Source of the DNA: Hydractinia symbiolongicarpus
Taxonomy: Eukaryota > Cnidaria > Hydrozoa > Anthoathecata > Hydractiniidae
Length of the DNA stretch: 64,000 bases
Assembly: GCF_029227915.1 (NCBI RefSeq)
Contig: NC_079885.1
Location: forward strand, 10,033,001 to 10,097,000
Direction: 5' to 3'
The translations under genes were made by a program, and so were the position numbers. Under the pieces are notes generated by a model that was not told the DNA's origin, ran no database searches, and saw nothing but the letters and a program-made list of their open reading frames with translations. The stretch's first letter is position 1. Each line of letters opens with the position of its first letter. Below are positions 28,101 through 40,300 of this stretch, one piece after another.

Positions 28101-31100
28101 GAGGAGTGATTTTAGGTGAGTCTCTTTTAGTTAAGTTTGTGCGTATCCTAACAAACAAACAACATCAACGTTTTCTTTAAACATCATTAAGCATGAAGGA
28201 TCATTAAGAAAGTGCCTAATCTTAAGTACGTGAAATTTGATTTTTTTCGGTGAATAATTATTGTAGAAATTTTCTAAAATTTCAAAGCTCTAGTCCTTGT
28301 AAACATGTTTCTTATGAACCAAATTCTATATTCGATGAGGACAAGGCTATGTACAGTTTCTATATGCTCTGGTTAACATCCTGTAAATTACAATAGATAT
28401 TTTTAGAATTTTTGTGACAACTAAAATAGAAGTTGCAGAAAAATCTTCGCCGTTACTAAGTAAAAAAGGTTACCTGATTTTTGTTGAGATTTAACGTTTG
28501 AGATTTCTCATTCTTGAAAAAAAAAAGAAACAATTCACCATGAAACACCACTTAAATCCAAACCTTTTGTGGTGTTTCTGCTTTTTCATTATTTATATAT
28601 TCGATTGAGCTAGTGTATATCAAGTGCTGGTCATCATTCCTTTGCGTCACTTCTGTATACAGAGGCTCACGTCCAGATGTAAATTATAAATGAGTTGGAA
28701 TTGATCATGTTTGAATAAGTATGATGGATAGTTAGTTACGAAATTGGTTGGTAATGAATAAATAATAAAATAAATCGACGATAAAGTGTTGTATAAAAAT
28801 TCAACTTGATAACTTAGGATGCTACATCATAATGAGTATGGGTGTATGAATTTATATGATCTAACATCATTGGTGGAGTACGGGCCACTTTAGTGTTAGT
28901 AAAAAATAAAAAACAAAACAAATAAAAAAACTTATCAACCATTCATTTCAATTCTTACCAAGATTGCGAGACGCGTATTTCGCGACTTTTTGTTATTTTT
29001 GCGAAGTCAAGTTTTCTAAAAAAATGGAAATGGACACCATTCGCGAAATGTCTACTAGAATTCGCAAAATTCGTTAAATCGGCAATATACTTTACAAATT
29101 GAAATTTTAGCTATTCTCCTTGATTTCTCCTTATTTCTTATTTTTTCTGATTGTAACTTTTTTGCAAATGTGTTCATGGATTGTTCATCACCACTTACCT
29201 TAAATCCTATATTTTTTTATCTTTCAGGGCATAATTTATATGTATATTTGTATAATATGTATAATTTTCTTATCATGAACATAGTACGTAACATTAAAGA
29301 AAGAGAACTAAAATTGGTTTTCCCCTTAATTATCCCTATTTTTTTATTCTCGTTCGTAGCTAAATATCCTTAAAAAATGTCAATTTGTCTCCTTAATTCT
29401 CCTTAATATTCTTACTTTTGTTCTCATTTTATAAGTGGTCACCCTGTCAAACAATATGTTTATTTTTGCAAATCTCTTAAACATTGTCATTGACTATGAT
29501 TTGAAAAAAATAATCCCCGCGAAAAATGCACAAAATAGTCGTTTGCAAAAATTAGTCTTCGCGAAAATTAGTCTTCGCAAAAACTAGTTTTATCGAAAAT
29601 TAGTCTTCGCGAAAATCAGTCGTTCGCAAAAATTAGTCTTGGCGAAAATTAGTCTATCGCAAAAATTAATCTTCGCGAAAAATAGTCGTTCGCAAAAATT
29701 AGTCTTCGCAAAAATTAGTCCTCGCGAAAATAAGTCGTTCGCAAAAATTAGTCTTTGCAAAAATTAGTCTTCGCGAAAATTAGTCTTTGCAAAAATTAGT
29801 CTTCGCGAAACCGCAAAAAAGGCAGAAATTAATCTCGTAAAGATACATGAAACATATAATACAAATTATTGCAAAAAATTGTGATCTGAATGCAGACTAC
29901 CCATGGACATATATTCTGAGGACAAGTCCTCTATCTGCTCTGGTCAACTTCCTGTAAATTACAATAAATTCTTGTAAACCCATTGACATATATTCTCCTT
30001 TATAAATTCTTATAGTATAAGAAATTTTCTTTCAGGAGGAGAATATTCTAAAATCAAATCTATATAGAGCTGCAGGTAAGCTCCTTATAAATTGTTTCTC
30101 CTATGTAGTGTTATCTTTAGAATGGAATATCCCAGTATGGAAAATGAATCACGATATGGAAACCATGCCATTTTTTTTTGAAATAATTTTTTAATTTACT
30201 TCTTCATTATGTTATTTGTTTACATATCCCTCCCCAGGTCGCAGCGCCATTATGATTTTCTTCACTGGTTCACATTGTGCATTTAGTTGTCTTCTTCTAC
30301 CTAATTCTTTTTTTACAGCAGCTAAATATACCATATATGTGTTTTTTTGTTTAGACTGTGGTGCGGGCATAGGACGAGTTTCCAAACATTTTCTCATGAA
30401 TCATTTCGAAGTTGTGGATATAGTGGAACCATGTGAAAAATTCTCGAATGAAATACACACTTACTTGGTATGTTAATATTGTTTTGCTGGTGTTTGTTAA
30501 AATGTCGTCTGTACTACGTCTTGTTGAAGTCTGTTATTAAATGTATCTAAATCTGTTATATTTGAGATAAAAAAATTCCCACCCGTTACTGTAAATCCAG
30601 GGTTGCCACGAGTCCTCATAATTCCTAAATACTCCGCAATTTTAGAAAAATTTATTATAAATATTTGTGAATTTCTTCTCAATTTCGATTGTTTAAAATT
30701 TTTTAAAAAAAGCTTCGAGATTTAAATTTGGTGATCATCACGGAGTGCATTTTATGCTCCATGATTAGTGGAATAATTTCAACTTGGGTTTTTCCTCATT
30801 GCCGAGGACTAGCTCAATTGTGAACTCCTCCCCTTATCTGTACTCTAAAAAAAGGGTGGAAATCCAGAAATAACACCCTGTGGTGAGATTCAGTTAGTCG
30901 AAGAAACTTAAGCTTGACCGTGACTTAGGTGGGGTTGAAATTTTCCTTTTACATGCATCTCTTCACTTAGAGCTTACAGCAGGCAAGCTTTTAAGGTTTA
31001 AAGCGGTATGCTCGAGTTGTTATGTGATCGTGTTGCCATAAATGTGTTCTTACGTTATAGGCTGATGAAAAGTTAAGTTCAAAAGTTGGAAAAATCTTTA

Positions 31101-32812
31101 ACGAAGGCTTGCAGGTAACGCTGTTTTTTTGGTCTGCTTTAACAAAATACTAAAATATTTTTGGTAGTCTGAGAAATCGTTTTTTAATTTAAAACAGTTT
31201 TTGGAAATTAAGAATAGTACGTGCGCAAAGGAAGCAGGGAATCTTCAAAACAGAAAATCTTGAAAACAGAACTTAACAGAAAAAAGTTGCCTTACACTAA
31301 ATTTGTGTGGGTAGCTTGAAAACGTTTGTACAGGTGATTAAAAACTAACTGCTTATAAAATACGATTTTATAAGATATTGATATATTATGTTGAATATTT
31401 TCCACTTTCTTTTAAGACATTTACTCCAAAACATAAACATTACGATGTTATATGGATACAATGGGTTGTTGGTTATTTAACGGACGGTATGTTCGTTTTT
31501 TAATGACATTCACCGAGTAAGATGCAATTGCTAACCTGAAAGTTTAGTCGGGTGGAGCTGCAATTGGTACCCGTCCTTATCACAAAAAGTATTTTTAAAA
31601 CTTTTAATTCGAAGGGCTTATTAAACGCCTCAAATAATGGCCTAACATGTCTCCGGGTCAAAAGCGATTAATCACTATGGGTAAATGATAAGGTGTTTGC
31701 TCCATTTTTTTAGAAGATTTCGTGACATTTTTACTTCGTTGTAAGGAGGGGCTGACTGATGACGGGTGTATTGTTATCAAGGATAATTTATCCCGATATT
31801 CGCCCGTTTTGGACGAGGAAGATAGCAGTGTGACAAGGTATACTTGAGAACTTCTATTCGTGAAAAATATTTCTTTAGCCTTATCAGTTGACTGGTGACT
31901 TCAATGGTAATGTGCAACTATGTAAGAGCTAAGAAAAACATGCCTTTTTTTCTGCGAATGTTCACAATATACTTTGCTATGAAATGATGAGTGATGCGAA
32001 CGGCCACATGTAAAATTTCTTTATAAAAAGCAAAATGGTTGATAGGAGTGGCTAACAACGTTTCAGTATTCATCTTTATTTGCAGCAGAACTTTCTGTAT
32101 CAACAAAGTAAGTTGAAATATGCGTATATAGCTAGTTACACAATTTTTATAAACAACACAACTTTTACTACTCAATGCTTTCCCTCACAACCTAACTTTT
32201 ACTTCCCTCTGTTCCTTGTTAATGTTTGCTTAGAAAGGTGACCATAAATACATGTTGCTTGTATTTTTACAAAACACCGAATAAAATATTTTTGAGATAT
32301 GCAGCCATTATGAACCTGGATGCGCTTCTACTGCCCATCCTTTAGGCAGTGAAAACTCGCCAGCGAAGATTGTTGTTTTTCTTTGTTGTTATTTTTGAGG
32401 GTTTTTTACACCAGCTCTGTATACATTTCAATAAGTTAAGGTTACCGAGAATTACCTTTAAATTATTTGCCATGGTTTTACGCTATACTTTATAGGGTCC
32501 AAAATCCTAACTAGCCCCACTTGGTTAAACAAAAACCATAATGGTTGCAGGAAATGGTGTATTAATTTTGGAGACCGTAGGAAGTTCTCATTTTGTGTTT
32601 ACAAGACGTTCTTGATAGTTAAGAGCTTGTGTAAAGATGTATATTCTCAACTTGTGATGTTTTTTTTTCATAATCTGTTACACTAACTTCTGAGCATGTT
32701 TTTTAGGACCTACGCCGGATACCTAAAAATATTTGACACAGCAGGGATGACTTTGCGTAAAAGAGTAACACAAAAAGATTTCCCATCACAATTATTTGGT
32801 GTTCACATGTAA
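25110..32812 (+). CDS. NTMT1: Protein alpha-N-terminal methyltransferase 1
   Basis: SAM-dependent enzyme that methylates the N-terminal amine of proteins starting with X-Pro-Lys. Eight exons with consistent phases: 25110-25190, 25628-25723, 30036-30075, 30355-30467, 31061-31114, 31417-31486, 31714-31837 and 32707-32812, giving 227 residues (human 223). Key blocks: YGDAAEFWE at the start, GMLQGFERISDID, SAM motif I DCGAGIGR (exon 4), IVEP, VIWIQWVVGYLTD (exon 6), CIVIKDNL and EEDSSVTR (exon 7). All catalytic-core motifs are kept and no break is seen. The large second intron (4.3 kb) holds a gene on the other strand and several repeats. METTL11B is the main alternative name. Confidence 0.92.
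26071..26290 (+). mobile_element. tRNA-like SINE or tRNA pseudogene
   Basis: Contains a polymerase III A box TAGCAAAGTCGG (26221-26232) and a B box GGTTTAAGTCC (26265-26275) at tRNA spacing. The cloverleaf is poor (no clean acceptor stem or anticodon), so it is not a working tRNA. The preceding 100 bases carry two imperfect GGTATGTC..AAGGA units. It lies in the second intron of NTMT1. Confidence 0.5.
26640..26830. repeat. Array of ATACGAATT/CGTATTTTT inverted units
   Basis: About 190 bases built from CGTATTTTTNAAAATACG palindromic units repeated in both orientations, able to form nested hairpins. It lies in an NTMT1 intron. Bases 26831-27440 hold nothing else recognisable. Confidence 0.7.
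27449..27961 (-). CDS. DUF1294 multi-pass membrane protein, nested gene
   Basis: 170 residues from ATG 27961, preceded by a strong acceptor (CTTTTTCTTTTACAG/GCTCACA ATG), which is why I prefer this start to the upstream codon at 28015. About four membrane helices: residues 5-30, 33-60, 105-130 and 135-160. The region NIATLIVFAVDKHLAKK, then RIGECVLSYLIFCGGVLGAW, GMFACWHKIKKRKF matches the DUF1294 signature (DK..A..., RI.E..L..L...GG..GA..GM, HK..K..F). The function of this family is unknown. It lies in NTMT1 intron 2 on the opposite strand. Confidence 0.75.
   Translation of the reverse strand: MCGVALCSQIAIVFFTTLYLQASTFFGGCVFFGNIKLALIMYVVIINIATLIVFAVDKHLAKKQHQQQLPIPLFTDYDAYNLESEGEQINTNIVYTFMHRKTRIGECVLSYLIFCGGVLGAWVGMFACWHKIKKRKFVIKACFFTLINMCWPVVWLIATSDKTMSFCNNG
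28300..28400. repeat. Diverged dispersed repeat, copy 1
   Basis: A segment with GAGGACAAG ... TGCTCTGG followed by TCCTGTAAATTACAATA is repeated, with changes, at 29917-29970. Both lie in NTMT1 intron 2. Confidence 0.45.
29519..29820. repeat. Minisatellite of 16-20 base units (TTAGTCTTCGCGAAAA)
   Basis: About 15 imperfect units of the type CGCAAAAATTAGTCTT, alternating TTCGCGAAAA and GTTCGCAAAA forms, in an NTMT1 intron. Related single units occur near 28990-29075, a possible seed. Spacers and units are both variable and AT-rich, so it is a satellite and not a CRISPR array. Confidence 0.8.
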
Positions 32813-34260
32813 GTTAATCCCTGAAGAAAGTCTTAATTCTCATGAACATGCTCTTGTGTGAAATTAGTCACAAATATAGCTCGCAACTTATCCTAATTTG
32901 CATTTACCGTGGACGCTTAAAAGGAGAAAATAAAATCGATTTTCTTAAAAATATGTGTTTTATCCAACTTTAAATTTATCGTAGAGTTTAAGCTTTGGGA
33001 TAGAATTCTGTTTATTAATATTTGTAGCGTGGGTATTCTTAAACATATATATCTTTTTAGGTTTGCACTGACTTGAGATAAACTGTAGCTATTAAGCATA
33101 AATGCCTGATCGTGAGCTGGGTGGCTTTGTATGGTGGTACACGTGGGCTTGCTGATTTGTTTGTGGTTCATAATTCAAACACCATTATTTTTATACTGTA
33201 AATAGACGACGCAGCAAAGATGATATATTATATACAACGGGGCCCGCTAATAACAGTTACTTTTCCACAACAGTAACCTTAACGGACAGTAAAAATTAGT
33301 CTGGACAGTTTTTTACAGTTGTAATCTTTTAAATACACCTTTGTCAAACGATTCCTCAAATTATAAGGATAACCGGTAATCTTTTTAACAGTGAATCGGC
33401 CGTAAAGAAAAAAATTAGGAAGGAAACTGCAGCTCTTGTTTGTGAGTTTGACACAATTATCAAATCCTTAAAATGCAATGTTTTTATTTGCGTATCGCTG
33501 TTTTAAACTGGAAGAAAATGTTTCAAATATATTTTTGACTGTGGGCGTGTGCTCAAAAACGTGCGTGTAAAAAAACGAAAACACAATACTCATCACAACT
33601 TTCAGCTCCAATCAACGGCTAGTTAAAATCGCTTCCTAAATGTGAGCGCTAATAATACGTCAATGTAACTGGGCTTTTATTAACGTATCAGCGGTAAAGG
33701 CTGTTTTCCCCTTTGAGAAGATTTTTTCCGCAAATACAAAACAGACAGTTGTGCAAGTGTGAACGTTTTAATGGTTTTATTTGAATTAAGGTTACTGTAA
33801 AGGAAAAAACTCACTTGATGAGTAGTCTCAGAGAAAACCCTTATAATTTATCAATACTGTTATATTTTTTTTTATATTTTTTTGTTTCTGAATGCTTGAT
33901 GAAAGACTTTTTTGATGGTGTTATTTTCGTGAGATGGTAATTTTCCAAAAAGAAAATGTAATGAAATAAACACACACCAATTTTTTTCACCGTACGTTTT
34001 GAAATGGCTTCTTTTTCCGAACGCGTGGTCGCAGACTTCTCGTTTTCGCACCATTATATTCAGCATAAATTAAATTCAAAAAGGTTCCCGGTTTTTTTTT
34101 TCTAATAACGTTATGAAATTATTTGTAATTATATATAATCATTCAAAAAAATGCATATTTTTTTCTTTCTGTCGTCATAATTCGCTAATCAGTAATTTAT
34201 ACAAAAAAATCCGGGAACCTTTTGTGCATAATATAAAACGACGGGTAAATATAAAGGACG
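32813..34260. other. Intergenic, no gene seen
   Basis: AT-rich sequence downstream of NTMT1. Short frames have no coding features. The phrase AAAAAGGTTCCCGGTTTTTTTTTCT near 34078 and its near-inverse AAAAAAATCCGGGAACCTTTT near 34203 flank a small fold-back. Confidence 0.4.
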
Positions 34261-34297
34261 GGAGACCCCGTGGATTCTTCCACGGGCTAACGACTAG

Positions 34298-34441
34298 TCT
34301 ATATTATAATGCCCGTATACGTCTGTCTGCCTGTCTGTCTGTCACGCAAAATGGTAGCTTAGCTGCGCAGTAGCGAGAAGCACGCAATACGGTATAAAAA
34401 GGACGGGCGAACCCGTGGATTTTCCACGGGCTAACGACTAA
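34298..34441 (+). mobile_element. Mini-Helitron, 144 bp, joined to a second 3-prime end
   Basis: Begins with TC (TCTATATTATAATGCCCG) and ends with the hairpin CCCGTGGA/TCCACGGG, then CTAACGACTAA: the CTRR end about 10 bases after a hairpin that defines Helitrons. It is followed by T, as expected for A/T insertion. Directly before it, 34255-34297 is another 3-prime end of the same type (hairpin 34267-34286, then CTAACGACTAG), so two elements lie head to tail. A CTGTCTGYCTGTCTGTCTGTC microsatellite is inside. No gene. Confidence 0.7.
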
Positions 34442-34784
34442 TAAAATACAAATTTTCTTAAGTGAAAGTAGACAACAAATGATTAAAATTAATTAAGCCC
34501 GCATCCTTACAGGCAATAAAAGAAGGGACTACACAAGAAAAATTGACTATTTCCTTAAATTTACAAACTTAAAAAAAAACATCCTAAAGGAGCTGAAATT
34601 GTTTTTCTTAACTATCATTTTCTCTTTTTAAGATTAGATTTTGGTTATTTCAAAAAGTATTTGGCTTTTTAAACTTCATTTTTTCTATCGTTGCGGTCTG
34701 TTCTTATTATTTTTGGTCGGTCTGCATGCGTGCGCATGTCCATTGTTTTAGACGCAAAATCAAAACAACTACGTATCTATACAG

Positions 34785-34990
34785 TGAAACCTGTAGTGGA
34801 CATTCTTTAGAGCGGACCCTTTTCACGAACGGATGAAATTACGGCCAAACTCTCGTAACAAAACTATGTATCTGACATTTTACAACAGACACCGCAATAA
34901 TAGGTCTGATTTCAAGACCCCAATTAGCAGTACCAACCAGAAATGACGTCGTTATGACAGACACTTTGTTTCCCAATAGTATAAATGGTT
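34785..34990. repeat. Possible pogo/Tigger-like remnant
   Basis: TACAGTGAAACCTGTAGTGGACATT resembles the ends of pogo-type elements (CAGT... GCGGACACC). A similar start, TACAGTATACTCTCCTTTAGCGGACACC, occurs at 35838. No matching opposite ends were found, so boundaries are uncertain. The rest of 34442-37339 shows no gene. Confidence 0.25.
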
Positions 34991-37361
34991 TTTTTGCACA
35001 CGTTTTTTCTTTGATAAGAATCTATTATAGCCTATTCTTTAGAACAAGGCGAAATAAGAATAATGGCCAGCCTGGTTAGAATTTTAATATTTTTATTAAA
35101 AAACTCGTGGTTGGTAAACATTAATCACAAAAAATCATTTGTCACCTTTAAAATTTCGTCACTTATTCTTTCTTGTCCCAATGTTTAAAAACATTTAAAA
35201 CATATATTTTTTTCAATTTTACGAACTTTGATCTCGTTTTAGCTTCTACGCAGAACATTTAGGAAATGCAAAAACTATTGTACACATCTTTTTCTATACA
35301 GAAACTTTAGGCTAAAATTATAAATATTTATGTCGTGTGTCGGTTCCACTTGACCGGTGCTAAATGAAGTCGTTGCGTATTTATTGAAGGATACTGCCTC
35401 TGCGCATGGCAGCCAACATACTTTAGTGTTTACACGGCAAATGTCCATCCCGTCCAACTGGAATTTTAGTTTACTTGCCTGGGTTCTCGGTTGACTAAGT
35501 TTCCCGTTTTAACCGAAGCGGGGATAAAATGCACCATGTCAACACGCTTGCTAAATTGTTGGGTTTTTTTTCTGATTTTTCCGGGATCTCGGTGGACAGA
35601 TTTTCCCAGTTCCATATATAAAGGTCCTAAAATAATTTTATTAGCAAAATCCCTATCAACCGATCAATTTTCTCAACAAAATTTGGCGAGATAGCTGTTG
35701 TAAGTACCTATAATTTCAGCCTCAGCAATTTTTGTTTATGTATAAAAATATTCTAAAGTGTTAAAGCCATTTTTTTTCTTTCAAATGTAACAACTCTGCA
35801 ATTTGGACATGTAGGATCAGGGGAAATCAATGGACATACAGTATACTCTCCTTTAGCGGACACCATCGGTGTATGACCAAAGTCTCCGCTAATTGGAAAT
35901 GTCCGCCTTTTGGAAAGTTATACATTTTAGGACGCAAATTAGAAAATGAAACCGATTACGACGGCTAAAGTCATTGGGAAGCGATTGAATCGTGGAGACA
36001 GCTATGGGGTGTAGGTTCCTTTTATTTATCGCTTTCATGGCCATGATAAGCTGATAAAGCAGTTGATAAAGAAAATTGACAAGATTAAAAGCAAGATGCA
36101 CACAAAAATTGTAAAACTATTCAAATTCGTTTACTTTTTTTTTTGCTTGCTTTTAATTATTTTGGACTGTCCGCTGGTTATCCACTAAGTATCGAGACCA
36201 GAGAAATACATACATAGACCAATAAATTGAAGTACTCCAGGTTCGATAATGAGAAATGAATGGTTTAAAGCAGAAAAAGGACTTTTCTGCAATTGTGGAA
36301 AATAAAAAAACCACAGGTAGAGCGCAAAGCAGAGTGACTCTTGTTACCATAACAATGCCCGCTTCGCTCTGCGCGTTCTCGTTCTGCGTAGTGGAAAACT
36401 GACATAATGGCGCATACCGCAGACAAACTGAGTAAGACGCAGTCGAAACAAAACTGTCATCTGACATAAACCACTTGTGACAAAATATATCAATATCTTT
36501 GCAGGCCATTATATTTTGTCTACGGTTGTAGTTAAGTATTTTTTAGGGCGTATTTACGTTAAAATGTTTTGCATTAAATATCTACACTAAATTTCGCTCG
36601 CAAATAAGGTTGAATAAGGTCCTCAAAAACACACGAATTCTTGAATGAATATGTTAAAATCAATGCAGGAAAAAAGGCAAGTAATACACAACTTGTATCT
36701 GATTCCAACTTCTTGTTCATAAAATAAAGAAGATACAATGTACAAAATAAAATTACATCTCTTGACAGCATTTAAAGCCTCCACGTGAATAAATTTCTCC
36801 CATGTAGACAGCTCCATATGGTAAGTTGGCATCTTTTGTCGCTGCTGATAGTAGCTAAAATTATCTTTGTTCTGACACAAGCCCCTGTAAACTTATCCAA
36901 GTCGAGCTTAACTTTTTATAGCAGTAGTGGTATTGTCACACAAGCAGAATTTCCGTTCAGAGCAGAGGAAATTATTTAAAAAAATATTAGTTAACAAACT
37001 TGAAAAATCAAATCAGGCATCTTTTCAGGAGGATAAAACAATATATACAGCCAGAACTCAAACAGCTTGTAGGGTACAAGAAACCAAAATAAAATCTCAG
37101 ACTTCAGACTGTTTCAGATAATTCCAGACAGTTTCAGATAACTCCAGACTATCAGACATTTCCAGACACGAAATCAGACGAGATACTTTAATAGTGCCAA
37201 CTGTAAACCTACCAGACAAAGGAAAATTGTTACAGTATTAAAAATAAAAACCACAAAAAACAATACTACTTACTATAACTTACATGGCCAATGCTGCGTG
37301 CCGCACCTAAAGAAATAGAGCAACAATAACACTTCTCCTTTAGAAAATGATCTTACCTAAT

Positions 37362-40300
37362 TTACTGTCCAGTGGAGCCATATCCACCTGTAGACCCATA
37401 CGAGCCTGCTGACGGCGCCCCACCATATGCGGCACCTGCAGCTGTTCCATATGTTGATGCTGTTTGCGAATAATTGGCAGAAGAATAACTTCCAGCAGCA
37501 GCAGCAGCAGCAGGCTGTTGACTGTAGGATTGTTGTGCTGGTGCATAGGAAGTAGCGCTGTAGTCGGAAGCAGCAGTTTGTGGTGCTGCACTGTAGGATG
37601 TTGGTTGACTATATCCTGTAGATGCTGCTGGTGCTGCATACGACTGTCCACCATGTTGACTGTAACCCCCTTGTGCAGGCTGTTGTCCACCGTAACCTTG
37701 GCTTTGTTGTCCACTGTAGCCTTGACTTTGTTGCCCACCATAACTTTGTGCTCCTTGATTATATCCTTGAGAGCTTTGCCCATAACTTGGGGCAGGAGGA
37801 GCATATCCTGCTGGTTGCCCATACTGTCCTTGTGAGTAGTTTTGGCCAGGTCCTCCATACCCACCACCACCACCACCACCACCATAACCGCCTCCATTGA
37901 CGTTTCCTCCATATCCACCGCCACCATAACCACCACCACCACCACCGTAACCACCACCACCACCGTAACCACCACCATATCCGCCACCATAGCCTCCTCT
38001 ACCACGACCTCGTCCTCCATAGCCACCTCTACCCCCACCTCTTCCAGGACCACCTCCGCCACCACTACTGTTTGTTGGCTTTGTAGCATAGTTAACAGTG
38101 ATTTTTCGACCCTCTAACATCTACGGAAAAACATACAATCAGAATGTCAGAAAAATATGTGTACAATGAGAATAACTACACTAGTACACAATGGTGTTAG
38201 GAATGTTTGGATTGGCTGTACACTGTTATGTTTCTAAGAAAAGGGTTTATTTATAGGAGAATTGAGGTGAAAATTTGTTATAATTTCATTCATAAATAAA
38301 AATGTTTCCCAAAAATTTTACAATTTTACTAATTTTTGAGGCAGATACGAGGTGGCAAAGTCATTCAGTAATGACATCACAACTGCCAGAGCGACCGAAA
38401 TGCACAAAACACAAAGTCAAATGTTTATATCGAAAGCGTGCAGAATGACAGAAAGAAACGCAGAAATATAGTTATACTTAGTGTGTTTGCTTAGGTTTGA
38501 CTTTCACCTATTTTATTTTATTTATATATTTTAATATATCTTCTGAATCAAGGCACTTGGATTTTTTTGCTAACTCGAGTGAATAAATTAAGAAAGAATA
38601 AATATCTATCCTTTAAACCTAATAATAATTCAATTGTGGGCATAAAACACAAGTTGTCAGGCATATAAGGTTGCTCAGATAAGAGCGAAAGAATTCTGTC
38701 TCGGTGATGGAAATTCTCTCCGCGGATTATACTAATGAAGCACGACGGAATGACAATCCTTTTCCCACGCCAAGTCTTTCAAAATGATGGACCCAGGCAG
38801 AATATTGGCTATAGACAATGAATCTATAATTCCTAAGCAAAAGGCGCACGTCGTTGACAGTAATAATAGCCTTCCAAACAGTTGATGAGAGTCTATATTT
38901 GATTATTATTTCTATATTTGAAGAATTGTGCATGGTTCCACTGATGTTTTTGTTTTTATATTCAAAAACGATAAAAACAAGCATGTACATTATTATTTAA
39001 AAATGTTACAAGTAAAACTATCTTGCATTAATTTTTTTTACTTCGGTGAATTTATATCGACAGTGTCTAATGAAAGAAGTTTCCAGACAGATATATTGAG
39101 GCATTGTGTTATCAAGTACATTTGCACCAATGCAGATTTTATGTCCTACTTGAGAAAACTCGTCTTCATTGTCGCTAACGTCACTGCTAGAAGAAAACTT
39201 TCTTTTCTTCAGTTCTTCTTTGCTATATTCGGGATCTCCAACATATCCACACAAATAATCTTTATTACTAGCAGCAGAACTATCAGAGCTATCTTCGCAA
39301 ATATCATAAAAAAAACATAAGGAAACTATGTAGCTGTCTGAGGATGCCATCACTGAATGAATATTTAAACCTGCGCCTTCAAACTGTCTCAAACTAGTGA
39401 CGTCACATTTGTAATTACGTGACCTTGAAAAAACTGTGAATTTACAGCTATATATAAACATTTACGAATTTTTATGTGCACCAATACATTCAGGAAGATA
39501 AAATGGTCATTTTATGCTAAGGTTGTTTTTTTACCTCAATTCTCCTTTTAATTTTTTATATTCTAATAAGATCGGCAGTAAATCCCATGCAATCATAGCA
39601 CATTAACTTTTAAAAAAGAATAATTTTGGACATATTTCCACAAGTTTCTCTAGGCATAAAGAAACACAAAGTCTTCAAGACTGTTTGCTGTAAGTATTTC
39701 AATACACGTACTGACTGGTGCATTCCATTGATAGCTTCTTCTGCTGCTTTAGGATCTTCAAATGAAATAAAACCATAGCCTTTGGACTTCTTAACACCGT
39801 TTTCATCTTCCCTTTCTCTGACAATGAATGCTGCAAAATAAGAGATATAAAATAAACAAGACGTATGATATACGTAAACAACCTCGCGAATAAATTTTAC
39901 AAGAAGCTGTCTATTAAATTGTGATTTTTGTTACGAAGTTAGACACAACATTTTCCTATTCAGATAGGCAAAAATATTTGTTACGCACTACGCAGTTATT
40001 TTTCAAAATTGATTTGTGAGATCTTTTTGAACCGAAAATTCCTCAAAAAGACAATTTTCGATGGGCCTGTCTGGGGTCAACTGCCTGAAACAAAAAAGAA
40101 ACAAAAAAAACAAAACAAACAAACAAAAAAAACGGGGGATAAGAAAGTCACTCAGTGAGAAAACGCAAAATAAAAACAAAAAAAATAACGTATGAGTAAA
40201 TCTTAATTGTTCGAAAAAAGAAATAGCTGCAGTTAAAAAAAAATTACTACCAGAATTGTCACAAACGGCAAACTTCGATAAAAAGAATCCTGTGCACTTT

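Noticed and set aside
29519-29820. CRISPR-like array
   Set aside because: Units and spacers are both degenerate and the same length class; the genome is eukaryotic. It is a minisatellite.
37464-38117. Several long frames on both strands opposite or beside the glycine-rich exon
   Set aside because: They are shadows of the low-complexity GGY/QS-rich coding exon; only the frame joined to the RRM exons has splice sites and RNP motifs.
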